A stretch of 64,000 nt of DNA from Phoronis australis (Eukaryota > Phoronida > Phoronidae). Each line of letters begins with the position of its first letter. The first letter of the stretch is position 1. The stretch covers positions 1,244,883 to 1,308,882 of the forward strand of contig NMRA01000038.1 in the NCBI GenBank assembly GCA_002633005.1, written 5' to 3'. Of the stretch, positions 1 to 27,500 are shown piece by piece. Below the pieces are notes generated by a model. The model ran no database searches, was not told the origin of the DNA, and was given only the letters and a program-made list of their open reading frames with translations. Both the position numbers and the translations under genes were made by a program.

Positions 1-12618
<12,618 letters not shown>

Positions 12619-15533
12619 TAACAAGTGCATTGTTAGTTGTGTTTTACATGTTCCTGCCATGTAACCATAGCACAGTGTCTAGGAAATGAAAATGAAAAGA
12701 GTTACACTGCACAGATCTGGTGACAAGTGACTTAACATCAAGTTACATTTGTTGATGCAAATGTCAAAGAATGTTTCACTTACACCGAATATCAAGGACG
12801 TGCTAATGGATAACTGAGATTTCCTATATGAATGTGTACATAAAACGGACTTGTTTTATGTTCAGTGCTCGTTTCAGGAACAGTGACTCGAGTTTTAGCC
12901 GTGGTGCCATCAGAGATATTGAGTGGGTGATTAGAGAAAATTGCAAGTTGTAGTCGACGCTTCGTTAATATTACTCAATTATCAAGCCACCTTCAGATAA
13001 ATCAAAAATGTATTTTCGTAAATATTTTGAATTTTTCAATGTGTCTTCTTCAGCTAATACTGTTGTGATGTGTTTGTGTTTTCCTGGCAGTATTTCTGGC
13101 TGACTATATTAGTGGTACAGTCCACCAGTGCAGTGTCCAACCTATCATAACTTTGTTCATATTAGGATAATCCCAGTTATGATCAGTATTCACCCGTTTT
13201 GCTGGATACAGGTTTATTTATTTAGACAGCATCTCGTTGTGAGTTATGTAACAGCACAGAGCTTAATTCCTTCAACAAGAAAATCATCTCGCTTGTCATT
13301 TTTGTGGTATTTATGTTGTGTTTTGTTGTTATTAGTCTCGAATTCTTTTCAGTCAGTAGCGTAACTGTATTCATAAAATGGGTGTATGTGGTGAAATGTT
13401 AGCTGGATGTGTAGTAAATCTCTGCACAGTACTAGGTTATAAATTTGACAAGCCTCTCCAATTAAAGTTTTCTATTTTTATCATTCGTTGTACAAGCTGA
13501 CTTTGTAGCCAACATTTTTGAAATTATGCAGGACTTTTGAATCCAGTTCATAACCTGCAAGTTGGTGATTGACTGTTAAGGTCAAGTAGCATTTTTATAT
13601 GTTGGCCTTTGGCCAACTTTTTTTGTCTATTGCTGCTACATGTTTCTGATCATTGTTGTACAAGATAGTGTCGTTGAAGTCCAGATTAACAAGTTCTGAC
13701 TCTTGACGGATTATGTGCATTTGGAGTTTTGACTCCGATTACTCTTGTGTATTTGATAAAAATTCTTTTCAGTGTCTGTTGCACAACCTTGTACATACCC
13801 AGTTACACAAAACATGCAACATTGACTGGGTCTGAATTCTATTGTGGACATGCAGGGAATTGATTTGGTATATTTGAAAAATTAATGCATTGTTGTGTGA
13901 ATTTTGTAAAGGTAAACTGGACTAAATGCGCAATGAGCTTCAGGTACTGACTGTTGGTGCTGAAATGAGAGTTGACCTCACATTCTCCCGTGTTGTTTTT
14001 TTTTTTTCTCCAAACTCGGATTTCATATACTTTCATGTAGTCATTGACACTAGTTAATGAGGGAGTTGAATTATGTTCGGCTCAAAACCTGCCTTAATGG
14101 AACAGCATGAAATCAGCTTCAGTTTATAACCGATCTGATGCAACAACTGGGTTTGGAGAGGTGTAGTCTTAGGACTAGTGCGGGTGGAGAGTTACAGGCT
14201 TTGGATGCAAGTGTGCTCGGCTTATTGCTCATATCTGTACCAAAATGAATGGTAAGAAATTTGCCTCGCGAGGTGGTGAAGCAAATGTCTCAGTTGCTTG
14301 GTTTCTGTTGCCTTGGTGGCACAAATCCTCATAGCACCAAGGTATGATGCCAACTACTTCTGGTAGCCGACGAAAATTTAATTATTGTACCAACTGACAA
14401 CAAATCTCTTTCGTTCGTGTATACTACATTTACTATGAACATATTTTACAGGTCTGGTAGGTGGCTTAAGCTTTCACCAGAGGCAGGTTGCTGAACTTGT
14501 AACTCTCCGTGTTGTGCCCGTTTTATCAGTAGTAATTAAGATGACCGTAAACAAGATTGTGATTGTAACATCCATTATTCTGATAACAAAATATTGCATC
14601 TACACCATAGGTTGCTCCATAGTTGCATTCACACTTACTAGTCAGCTGTGTAACCACTGTATTGAACTGTGCCAGAATACATGAAGGTCATGGCTGTAGG
14701 TGGCCATGTGACCTTTGATAAAACAAACCTCTGAACCTGGGTTTCCGTTCTTAGTCATATTTGCGGGCTTGTGCAGTTTTGAGGGGTATTCCACATTTAG
14801 TCTTGGTTTGGAGGGTTGTTGGTGCAGCGAAAATCGTACTACAGGATTTTATGTGCAATATGACAGTGCAGAGTTCCGAGTTTGTCAATAAATATCTTTC
14901 AATTATTGCTTTCTTTTTTGAAACGTTCAGAATTGGAGGGAGCTTCAAGAACATTTCATACAAGGTACTTCTCAGTATTTCACGCTGGAACAAATGTTAT
15001 GCGTAATTGGTTTAAATTTGATTAAATGAACTTCAGTAACGTATCCGTGGTAATGATTAATGTTCATTTGTGGTGTTTACTCGATTTATTTCATAAAAAT
15101 AAACTATCAATATATACAATATTTACACATATATGACTAAGCATTTCTACCATAGTCAAAACCAGCAAGGTGATACAGGCAGGCACATTCTTTTTTAGTT
15201 TCCAGGTTTCACAAATTTCTGCCTCCATTTTTATTCAAGCTATATTTCATCTTGTTTAGATGTTTAAAAAATGAAAATCCGCCTCGTAGTAGCTTTACCA
15301 TTTAATATAGGATTCTATCTACGTTGGCAGAACAAGTCGCAGGCAATGCAAGCATGAGTTGCTGATGGTTTCGATGTTCTTGTTGGAAACGGAAATGGAA
15401 TCCTAACATAGTAAGGAATATTATGAGAGTTGAATGTTCGCTTTAGCCAACTAAACAAGGCAAAATGCAGCTTCTAATAGCACCATCCATAATAGTTAGA
15501 TTTACAGTAAAATTTCTAACACCTCAGAAAGCT
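12619..15533. other. Tail-to-tail interval between CMIP and CEP76 (3' UTRs), no gene seen
   Basis: 2.9 kb. An ATTAAA signal at 13461 may end CMIP. A perfect short hairpin GTTGGCCTTTGGCCAAC occurs near 13600. A TTTATT at 15085 reads AATAAA for CEP76. One GTTCTTGTTGGAAACGGAAAT repeat copy occupies about 15360-15480. Open frames present have no recognisable content. Confidence 0.6.
15360..15480 (+). repeat. Dispersed repeat (GTTCTTGTTGGTAACG family), copy
   Basis: GATGTTCTTGTTGGAAACGG, AATCCTAACATAGTAAGGAA, then TTAGCCAACTAAACAAGGCA. Same order as 28205-28315. Lies within the CEP76 3' flank. Confidence 0.6.
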
Positions 15534-18500
15534 TCACAATATTGACTTGTATTTGCACGCATACATAATCCAAACGGCGCATGCCGACTCGGGGTACATG
15601 AACACACGTACGCGTAATCCATGGCGTACGTGATCACCACGGCAACTGACTATCTCGTCACACACCTGGGACCTGTAAAAATAACAGCTGTTATACTCAC
15701 AAAATATGTGAAGGATAAATTAGTTCAAACAGTCGCAAAAGTTCACGGTTGTTTTCTAGATAAGGTGTCGTGAACAGACAATTTATTTCAGCCAGTACTT
15801 TACTGCCCTGAAGTCATTGCTAATGTGGGAATTGCCCTGCTCCACACAAAAGCAGCTATATCAATGTTTCTGATATCGAAGGATTCTGTTTACCGCGGCC
15901 TCTGTACAAATCTACTAATAAAGTGCTCACGGCCATGGTACGGGCCAAGTTTTTTATGTCTATAATGGTATGAATCGAGTCCTCTCAAGAGTGATCTACT
16001 TAACGCAACACAAACTAAGACCTTACCTTAAGCTCGATGTAAATGCTTTTCTGGCATTCCGGTGAACAAACTGTATTGGGTAGCCTTTGAATGTATGGCC
16101 ATCGGGAACACAACGTCGGATGGCATGCTGAAACTCTTCATTGCCAGCTGATAATCCTACAGACATAATCATACAAGACATAATTGTACGGACATAATCC
16201 TAGCGACACAATCATACAAGACATAATCTTAAAGACATAAATTGTACATATAGATTTATTACATGGCGAAGTCGTTATCCCCCGTAATATAGAGCCTGAG
16301 TGGATTTTGGAGAATTATCGCCAAAGGGGCTGCAGAGGCCTGGTGTCGGAGGTCGTGACCTTTTAAGAAACGCTGAGTTTTTCTTGATATTGATGTTTTT
16401 ACTTAAAATCAAATAAAAATTGAAACAAAATAGAAATAAAGTGAATCCTGTAAAATAACTTTTAAGCGACTAGTCTAGCTTACTTCGCATCTTTTCATGC
16501 TAAGCTTCCACCGTGAAAATGTCGTCTGCTACAGTTGGTAACCAATGGTTACTAAGTATAATGTCTAATTCAAAGGATCCTGGCGACACATTGCTCGCAT
16601 TCAAACTGGAGATCGATGATTTACAAGTGAGAGAAAATGGCAAATAAATTTTACTGAATTAAAGATGTCGTTTTTAATGAAATTGTGTCTTATTTTTCAT
16701 TGCGTATAAATGTAGGTACAATGCCATTTGGTGAACACGCGATTGTTGCGCGTGCTCAATTAAGTATTCTATTGTCACAGTCAATGACGTCAGCTGCTGC
16801 GTGGTGCAGTGGTAAAGTCGAAGACTCGAAACTCTTGCAAAGCGGGTTCAAAACTGGCCTTGGTTTCCTGCCAAAATGTAAATGCCGTTAAATAACTAAA
16901 TGGGTTATTTAACGATTGCATTGGCCATTCGAGGCTGATATTGTGGTATAAAGAATAATCTCACATACATAATTCTACACGCACAATCCTACAGACACAA
17001 TCCCACAGACAAAATACCACAGACATAATCCTAGAGACATAATCCATTAGGCATAATCCTACAGACACAATGCCATAGACAAAATACCACAGATATAATC
17101 CTGCAGACATAATCCATTAGGCATAATCCTAGACACAATCCTACAGACACACTCCCACAGACACAATCCTACAGACACAATCCCACAGACATAATACTAA
17201 GGAGATGATTTCAGACACAATCCTACAGACACAATCCCACAGACATAATCCCGAGGAGATGATTCCACAGGCACAATCCTACCGACAAAATCCTACAAAC
17301 ACATTCCCACAGACATAATCTCAAGATGATTCCACAGGCACAATCCTACAGACACAATCCTACCGACACAATCCTACAGACACAATCCTACAGACACAAT
17401 CCTACAGACACAATCCTACCGACACAATCCTACAGACACAATCCCACAGACACAAAAAGACACCAAAATAGGAATCACACAGCATCTTCATTAATTTAGC
17501 ACATATGGCGGACAAGTGAAAATTCATTTTGTCAAATTTCTCAAACATGGATGCANATTGCTCGCATTCAAACTGGAGATGGATGATTTACAAGTGAGAG
17601 AAAATGACAGATAAATTTTACTGAATTAAAGATGTCGTTTCTACAGAAATTGTGAGTCTTGTTTTTTATAGCGTATAAATGTAGGTACAATGCCGTTTGG
17701 TGAACACGCGATTGTTGCGCATGCTCATAGTCAATGACGTCAGCTGCTGCGTGGTGCAGTGGTAAAGTCGACGACTCGAAACTCTTCCAAAGCGGGTTCA
17801 AAACTGGCCTTGGTTTCCTGCCAAAATGTTATTAATGCCGTTAAATAACTAAATGGGTTATTTAACGATTGTATTGGCCATTCGAGGCTGATATTGTGGT
17901 ATAAAGAATAATCTCGCATACATAATTCTACACGCACAATCCTACAGACACAATCCCACAGACAAAATACCACAGACATAATCCTAGAGATATAATCCAT
18001 TAGGCATAATCCTACAGACACAATCCCACACACATAATACTAAGGAGATGATTTCACAGACACAATCCTACAGACACAATCCCACAGACATAATCCCAAG
18101 GAGAAAATTCCACAGGCACAATCCTACAGACAAAATCCTACAGACACAATCCCACAGACATAATCCCAAGGAGATGATTCCAAAGACACAACCCTACAGA
18201 CACAAAAATAGGAATCACACAGCATCTTCATTAATTTAGCACATATGGCGGACAAGTAAAAATTCATTTTGTCAAATTTCTCAAACATGGATGCAATAAA
18301 GTTTTAATTCATTACTAATCAGCTGTAAAAACAACATTGCACTTATTAACCTCGTTAGAATTGGCAGGCTACACAATACATTAGATACTGCATGGATTGC
18401 TTAATAGCCAAAGTTAATCAAACAGTCATAGATGTAAAGAGCTATGTGTGGACATTTCAACTGATAACTCCAGCAGGCAAGCTCCTTGAGAAGCCTTCAG

Positions 18501-21500
18501 AGCCCTTGAAGATCACTGCTCCGCTACAAAATATCCTTTTACAACACTTTCAAAATTCAGAGGATTTACTAGGTTTTGGCTAAATGTGTAGTCAATGGGC
18601 AAAAACACGCCATTTCCGTTCCCTTGATTTTAAAACAGTCGCCTCGTCAGCCAGAGGGCAACGAGAATGATCAACTTTGCGTAAGAGCTACAGAAGAGTC
18701 TTGACTGAGATACACACCAGTGATTCTTTCAGTTTCATAAGCAGCCAAGGCTGGAGTGAGAAGGTAGCTGAGTTGATCATCCCAGCACGTGGTCAAACCA
18801 ATGTCCTGAAAGAGAACATTAGTGCAGAGTACAGAATGTCCGTAAAATGTATCTCACCTTAGTAGTAGCAAGTGTGGAACTTCTGATCGTTAACAGCAAT
18901 ACAGATGCAATGGAAATGATATTCTATTGTAGCGATGCACCAAGCAAATTTTCAGACCAATGAGACTGACAGTGACGCTATTTACGACATGTGAGCCAAC
19001 AGATGTCTCCCTATTACATAGTAATAGTAAGGATTCCTTCAGAAATAGTATCAGCATACCCACAATAAACAGCGTACCCACAATAGACAGTGTACCCATG
19101 ATCAACACCCTCAGATTTTCGTTGAATAAACAAGTAACGGTTTCACATGTTACACTGAATTCCGTTCAAGTTTCTAACGGAATCATGCGTTTGCAAATTC
19201 TTGCATTTTTACATGCAGGTAATAACACGTTGAAGTAGCACAAAAAGCAGATAACTGGGAAGTATCCATATGCAAAAAAATTATAAATTTGAAGCAGAAA
19301 TATACATGAAACAGTACTTAAAATTCCTAAATTTAATTTCATTGAATTACTCCTGGTCACAAAATCACTATGACTTCTACAGACGTCTTCTCGGAAATGC
19401 TGAGTTGTGCGAGGTTGATCGTGGGTACACTCTGTTTGTGGCTCAAGTGAGTTGTCTTCTATAGCTTGTAAAATTTTTGTCTGTTGACCAACATTCTCTT
19501 AGGTGACACCATTTGAAAGCCCAGGAAAATAGGTTTCATTACATTGAATAAGCTTTTCCAGAAATATCACAGAATTTAGTATATAAAAATACAAAATGAT
19601 GTGAAAAGATGTCGAAGATGGACACGCTTATGCTACTCACATTCTAAAGTATTTTCTTGTTGAAACTACTTTCCCTATGACAGGACCTGCAGAGTATGTT
19701 ATGTGTGTGACTTGTATTTTTCCCAGACATCTACTCGAAACTTGTTTGCACAGCTTTCATAACCACACAGGTCATTATTTCTAAAGTAACTAATCAGTAG
19801 CGCCATCTATTGTAACAATAATGAATTGAACTCTCACCTCCCTATGCTGAACTATGAGTGCACGGAGCTGCAGTTCCAGTTCATTACTGGCCACTAGGGG
19901 ATCTGACGGCGAGGCACACAGCTGTGGTAAAGCTGGCCATGAAGGCATGGCCCCAGCACCACAGACGGATTGTATGGCATCCTCAGACATTGACTTCCAT
20001 CGCGATTGGTCATCAAAGTTGAACACGCATATTGGCACGTCATCGGAAACCTGCCAATAAGTGGAAAGCATACAGTATATAAACACCAATTTAATGCAAG
20101 GGGAAACGCTGCCAAATCTATTTTAAATCAAAGTATTTATTTTAGGTTTGGATGGGGGAACCAGTACGAATAGTGGCTTAAAATTTTAGGGACCGTTGTA
20201 AAACGTGGGTGACATTCACACACAATAAGCATTTTATAATTGACATGCAAAGTCAACAAAAGCAGTACTGAATCCTGCTTTTAGTCATAAAACTACATGG
20301 CCCGTGTAAGTAAACAGAGCTTAACAAAGGGTTTATGGTCGTGGCTGAGAAGATATTGTTTTATTACCCCGATGGATTCTGCACAGCCTAGCCTGGAATG
20401 GGTAGCAATTTTTTACATGGCCCGTGTAAGTAAACAAAGGGTTTATGGTCGTGGCTGAGAAGATAAATGTTTTATTACCCCGGCCTATACTCCGTTTTGA
20501 ATTGCCAATCCCAAAGAGTTGCCTTCAGGGTAACTTTCCAAACCAATTGTGACTAGATAGGTTGGATTGGTGGCTCCTAATGCCCCTCTGGCTGTGAATG
20601 AAAGAACTTCTACTTTGCAGTGGTTAACTTTATTCAAAGTTCAAAGGCCAGGAATATACCTAGGTTTGAAAACCCCGCTCGCCAGCTGGGCGAGTGAGCC
20701 AGAAAATCTACTCGCCCAACCCGAAGTTCAGTCGCCCGGCCGTTTGCACCACTTGCTGTCAATCTCAATAAAAACCATCGTTTCATGCGTTCATGTCATC
20801 ATCTACTAGGACTTGTATCGTTTTTAGAAAATGAATTTCTACCAAGAAACTTTTGACGTCGATGAATTCCAAGCAATGCAAGACGTTTCCTAATTGGCGC
20901 AAAGCTACATGCAATGTAGTAATATAGGCTACAGCTACGGCGCTGATGTAGGTAAAAGACTGATCAGATAAAATCTGACACAAAAGTAGTTTTATTAAAA
21001 ACTGAACTCTGAACTCTTCCTCACTCCTGACACCACAATGGAAGAGCCCAACCAAAAGCAACAGGGCAAGAAATCAACTTGTCATTAAGTGCAAGTCAAA
21101 CATTCTGTCCACATACGTCAATGTGGTCAAAAACTTATTCTTTGAACTTTTGATTTGTCTGGTGACTTTTTACATTTGTGTTTGCTACATTGTTTTGGCA
21201 GCTGAGGTGCACTCCTATGCATAATAGTAATATTGTCCGATTGTTGAGCACGTGCGTTGAATAAGCGTCGTGTTGGCTTTGAACTAAAAAAAGAAATATA
21301 CAATGTATATGAAATGTTACATTGCTCAAATTAAGTTCAAAGAATTCAGTTTGAAGACCTGTCAATCATTAGTACGTGTTTGGTTGCCTAACTTAAGTTC
21401 AACTGAAGTATTCAGTAAGAAGACCTGTCAATCATTAGCACGTATTTGGTTGCCTAGGTGTCCAGCGGGAAGCAAATCTTTACAAAATCAAGTGCTTCTC

Positions 21501-24500
21501 TTAGAAATACACCGTGAACTAGCGGAATCTTGCTTGATCAGTCTTTTCTGTCACAAAACTTGCCCTACTGAATGCAGGCCTACCTATAGGAATACTTTAG
21601 TACTAAGAAATGACAAAGAGCCACCGAGGTACGTAAAAACCCAATCACGATCAGGATCACGACGCCACTGTATCGTACACTACAGGCCTTCGGAAGTCCG
21701 TTACTTCAATCCCCAGACCTATATTTTAACTGATATGCTTGAAGTCCGACGTCAGTGTAGCTCCGTGAGGGTAAAATCGGTCCTCCGTGCAGTAAGCAAC
21801 AACTCAAGACTTTTCAAAAATTTTGATTTTAACCGCCCATGCTCGGCTTACCACCCTGTTTTTTAGATTCCCAATTTAAGCGCCCTGGGCGGTATGGCGG
21901 ACGAGTACGGTATTCATTGTATTGCCAGTGACTTAACTCCATGAAACAGACTCCTGGTTGCACACAAGTTGGTTCCTAATTCCTTCAGAGCTTGCAATGA
22001 CCAATGACAAAAAAGCGGAAAATTTCTTGAGTGATGTATCATTCTTGTGTGAAAGAAATATTTTTTGTGTTGTAAAATTTAATTGAAATAGATGTTTTTG
22101 CATGAATAAAGTAAAAATAATGATAAAAGAGATGAAAAAAGAGGAAACTGGAAATCAAATAAGAGGAAAACGAAACCAAGAAAGAGGAAATCCTCTTAAA
22201 AGAAAGGCAAATTCCAAGCCCTGTTCCTTACAGCGCTATTGTGATTGTTCACCAAAGGTGCCGTCAGATACCATTGCATTGCAGAAGTTAAATTACTAAG
22301 CAGATTCTTGTCTGAGTGATTCTACGATATTGTCCCATCGAATACAAGTAAAAATACAACAAAAATGCTGAATAAGTTGCATCTAATAGTCGATTCCACA
22401 ATTTTCCCAAAAACATAACAGCAAAAATACCATGGCATTGAAATTCCACTCCATTTTCCTGCATAACTGACACGACAAATTCTGTGGAATCAGGCATATC
22501 AATTATATCCCCTGGTAATTGCTGTGGTGGTGGCAGCATAACTGCAGCCGACACACAGTGCCATCTATTAGAAATCAGTAGAACTAACACTAGTCCTCAT
22601 TACCTGACTGTTGGCATAAAAACTGGTGTGGTTGAAGACACATCCGACGGTTCTGTAGGGGTAGACGGGTTTAGGCTGGGGTACAGACGGAGGATCATCT
22701 GGGTTGATAGGATTGTGTATATACCTGTGCAAATAGAGCATGAGGTATAATATTCTGTAGGGAAACACTACACTATTAAAATTTAAGAAAAATTATTTGA
22801 GTAGTTGGCACTGACAGACTGATGAACATCCAAAATTTACTATCAAGACTCTTGAATGTGGAATATACATTAAAAGGTATAGTCCTAAACCTTTGTCTCT
22901 TCACATTCACAAAACTTAAACATTGCAAAAATATCTAAAAGCAACGTATTTGTCAATGTTCATTACAAGTACCTGTTGCCAGTCAAGCTCTCCCAGAATG
23001 TGACTAGGCCGTCCGGCGCAAGTGTCATCACCCATGTATGTACCGCACCTTTAGATTTTGTTCCCACACAGACGTATGAATCCAGACCGAAACCCAGTAG
23101 TAGACTACACAGAAGCACCGCGTGGTCTTCACAGTCCTGAGGTGGAGAAAACACCGATGACTTATGTCATAAGGCATTGTGTCCAGTCTACTGGCTGGAG
23201 GAGAATTGCCAAATGCAATATACTGCGGGAAAAGGGTTTCAAGAAATCTTAAGGTACCCTATTACGCTAATTTCAATATCTGAGTCATCTTGGGATTGCG
23301 AGGGGTTTATGAAAGAGCCTCAAAAAAGCCAGTGACGTGGCACTCCTTGGAAACAGGAAAACAGGGACGTTTCTCAAAAATGAATTAAGGACAGGGCATT
23401 ACAATCTCAACAAATAACAATGCTTCAGTACAATGGCTGTCTTTCATTGCAAACTTCACAGCATTTTACAGACTCCTGTCAGCACAAGTGTAGTAACGCG
23501 GTTGCATGGGTAGTTATTGGATTCACGATGATACACTGATTTACAGTATATACACATGTTATGGGAACCTCCACTGCACATCTATCATGGATGATAGAAA
23601 CTCATCAGGAGTAAAACCTACAAAAACTCCAAAAGAAAGCATGATTTTACCTTGATGCACATACTAGAGACAAAAATCAGACAGCCTAGCCAAGAGGCCT
23701 AAGCACGCCTTGTGCACAGTCACAACCGTCAAGCCACCAGCCTATCTTATTTATGACATAAGATGTTGGCATGCACTCAAAGAATATAACATAAATTACG
23801 GTAAATATTCTCCATATTGGGACTTTATCTTAAAATTTGGGACATTGAAATTCAAGCAGAAATTGAATTTTGGCGTTCATCACATTTCTCAAATTTCATA
23901 CAATGGATTTTTGTATCACCAAAGTTTACTGATACAGTAGTAACAAGTTCATAAAAACCATCAACACAACCTTTGCACGTGTCAAAGTGTGTAACACAGA
24001 GGTGAATGATTTTTCGTCATTGATTGTAACTCTTGAATTTGGGACAACCAATACTGGCTATTTCCAAAATTTATTCTGACCTTGAATAAAGTAATTAAAT
24101 TTGAACGTCTCCAAAGAATTTTTATCAGAGGCTGATATTATAGCAATCGACTATTAATTACATTCACAGAGTTCACTGATAGTGTGTGTGAATATGAATT
24201 CCAAGTACAAATTTTTCTGATTTTTGTTTTGTTGAATAGTTTGCTTTGCATTTGGGCATCAATTTGCTGTAAAAGACGAAACACAAAAGAAGTATAGTTG
24301 GTGATGGCGATTTCTATTGTATACAGTGAAGTACTCCATGACACTCACTCTCAAAATTTCTTTACGAACCCGTCAGAAATCCGTTATCAAACTGCACTTC
24401 ATGAGATATTTGTATAGTTGACATATGACAAATTTATACTTTTTTTAATTTAATAATCTGTTTCTTTCATGCTTTTGATAAATGATCACCGTTCAGTTGC

Positions 24501-27500
24501 CAGGATAAACTAAGAATGTTTAGTACATTTTAGAAATAAGTTTTTGTCAATTTTGACACTTTTTTGTCATGTAACTCATGACATCTACTGCAGATCTTCC
24601 TCAATGACACTGCTTTTCTAAAGCATTGTAAACATGCAGTGACATGACAGATAACTAGGTGCATTTTAAGTAGTTTTCAAGTTTTAATTTCAGAGTAATG
24701 ATGCCGGCGACTAGAGAATCTTTTGTGCAAAAAAATTTACTAATCTACATATCAATTCCATACATTTTGAGGCTGACTTTCACTTCATTTTTTTTTGTAA
24801 AATGATTGCTTAGCCATAAATGCACCAAAACGCATGTTGCAGTGGACGCATACCTTCAATTCTTGTCCCCTCAAATGATCTATGTTGGTTTCATTCATGT
24901 TGTTAACGTGTCACAAATTTAATAGTGAGACAATTAACAGAAAATAAAATCCCATTAATTCCAGTCGCACCACTTGCTCAAGCTACTCACGCCTTTGTTG
25001 CGACACAGGAAACCATGCATTGTGGCCCACTGCTCCGCCCTCTCTCCGTTTCCCACTGTCGGCACACGCTCGTAGCCAATCAAATTCACAAATCTGGCCG
25101 CCTCTCGTGGGGTATCCAGTAGACGGCCAGTACGCAGCGGCTTGACGTATGAACACACAGGACGATTAACCCCATTCTCATCCTAGGATAAAAAAAGCTT
25201 ACAGCATCTGCAGTAGTTTCCTTTGCATCAATGACTGTTTTTTACCATTTTTAGCTGAATATGAGTAAATCTTTGAAGACGTGTCTACATTTTTATTACA
25301 TTCACTACTGCCCAAGGCTACAAAATTTGCGAACTAGTTGTTGATGACAATTTGACCACCTTTTAGAGTTATTTGTATTTTCCATCATAAGAGAGCTTTT
25401 CTGTGTATTCCACAAAGTTTTTGTTTAAAAAATAATATTTTTGGTCGTTATAATAAATCTTATTTCCAGTCAAATGTCAGGAAGACAAATTACTTAACGG
25501 ATAATGAAGACTGTAACCAGCACTACTTATTCACAAACCTGCGCAAATATCTTGACCAGTCGCTGACTGTGCGTGGGCCGAATCTGTAGATATTCTCTCC
25601 ACCACTGCTTGGCGTAGACCAGGAAGAGACGCTCACGCTCCGCCTGCTTACTCTTCTCCAGCGCCCTCTGGCTTGATATCACCTCTTCAGGGATTGTCTG
25701 TTTCGTCTTAGGCAAGAGCTCCAGCTGAATTTCCAGAATGCCCACGGGAACTTTGTTTTCTGTACCTAGAAAAAACACTTGGATACCTAATAACGTAACA
25801 CTGAGGCCTAATTAGATTAAACATAGACTTATTAGAAGGGTAGTACATTCAGCAAAATATCTAGACCAGAGAAGTTAACTCAACTCAATAAAAGTATTGT
25901 ATTTTCCTCAAAGAAGGAAACCTGTAGAATTCAATTTTGGATTTTACATGAATAAGTCATTTATAAGTTGTAGTAAATATTTGCAAAGAAAAAAATAAGG
26001 TACATTCATCGAAAAAATTGGTTTTCAATAAACATATTTAACCAATTTTCTTTTGATACACAATAAAAAAGACAAAAATGTCAAACACCATCTTATTGTT
26101 TTTGTAATATGCATATTCCTTTTTTTTCATAAAAACCGCATTAGGGCTGTTCCAGCAAAATCTGTATGGGAGGGGGGAAGGCACTTTTATTTCGTACCCA
26201 CCGCCCATATTTTTCATTTATTTCTCCGACCCATGACTCATAATTTTTTAATTATTTTTATAGGTTGAAATATAAAATCCAATACTTGCAAACAAATTGC
26301 CTCCAGGAGGACCTGTTAAGAACTTAGATGATTGACAGACAAGAACTAGTTGTCTTGTCCAATATTGTCAAAAACTAAAGTAGCCTGTGAGCAATACTTT
26401 TGGCAGCCACCAGGTGTCTCTGTTCACCATGTGTCTATAATTTCAATGAACATTTTTTCAATTATAAGCATCTATGAATCTCAAACTGTCTCCACAAACT
26501 CTTTTGTACTTCTATGTCAAGTGAATATTGGAACTTGTTTATCTTACTCCTCATACTTTTTATTTAAAAATCATCAATTTTCTTATATGTGTTAGCACCA
26601 GTATAGTGTTGCATAACTTTTCAATACATTAGGACTGCAGACCAACAGTTGGCTCAAATCAAGTTGCCCATGACTTGACTAATGGCTTAGTGAACATATT
26701 GCACTGTGTTCACTGGCAACATGGGCTTTTTTGTATTGGGATAAGTTAGGATATTAGCCAATTGCATTTTATTGAGTTTTGATTTCTTTGGAGATGTGTT
26801 GGGCTGAAGTAACCAACCTGTCAACATTAACAGGTAAAAAAATACCACCCATTTTTAATGCATCACTTCTTACAGGAACGACCACCCATAATTTGAGTTT
26901 TTTTCTGAAGACCACCACCCATGAATTTTTATTTCTACTGCCGTCCCCCCCCTCCCACACGGATTTTACTGGAACAGCCCTTAGTCCCAATTTTCGATAC
27001 TGCCTTATGCAAAAATGAAGTATCTTAAAGTAATTCCAAACGGCCTTTTGAGGAAGAGTGTATATAGCTTCTGGCGTAAAATTTTGCTTATTACGATGGC
27101 AACTGATTTTATTACCAAAAATAAGTGAGAGAACACTGCTGATTCTACTGAGGTTTTTATTTAGAGCAACGATTTTGGGATGTGGCTAATATTTAAATCC
27201 AGTTTTCACCCACCCACGCCATGAAGTTCTACAGCAATCGTGGTGCGAGAGTCAGGCGCAGCCAGGACACTTCGCCACTCGAGATAATGCGAGGCAAGCA
27301 GTGAACGGTCACCACTGGGGTCAGTCTTGATGAGAACAATGTGGACTGGGTCGCAGATGGACAGCATGGTAGTTGTGTCAGCCATACGACCGGCGTCACC
27401 TGCAGTCAGGATAGAGAGACAATGACAGTAATAATTACCCGTAATAATTATGCAGTACTTAATTATGGTGTTAATACTTAGAAATAGTAATAATGATGAC

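Larger units (their letters stand above)
16149..18210. repeat. 14-bp minisatellite (ACAGACACAATCCT) in CEP76 intron 10, three blocks
   Basis: Blocks at 16149-16245, 16960-17465 and 17925-18210 consist of a degenerate 14-mer ACA(G)ACAYAATCCY, several dozen units in all. On the CEP76 strand each good unit reads GTCTGTAG followed by GATT. The first unit of the first block overlaps the exon 11 acceptor and the first seven exon bases. Sequence between the blocks includes a tRNA-like segment and a direct duplication across an N at 17556. Confidence 0.9.
16590..18295. repeat. Direct duplication across single N at 17556
   Basis: Copy A 16590-17555 and copy B 17557-18295 both start TTGCTCGCATTCAAACTGGA and end TTCTCAAACATGGATGCA. 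They differ by repeat number and small indels. The single N exactly at the junction suggests two assembled haplotypes placed in tandem. Confidence 0.8.

Noticed and set aside
16960-18210. Regular short repeats resembling a CRISPR array
   Set aside because: The unit is 14 bp with no spacers, degenerate, and inside an intron of an animal gene: a minisatellite.
18392-19464. Several plus-strand frames of 60-92 codons in CEP76 introns 9 and 10
   Set aside because: No shared domain, no consistent splice signals, and they overlap CEP76 exon 10 on the other strand.
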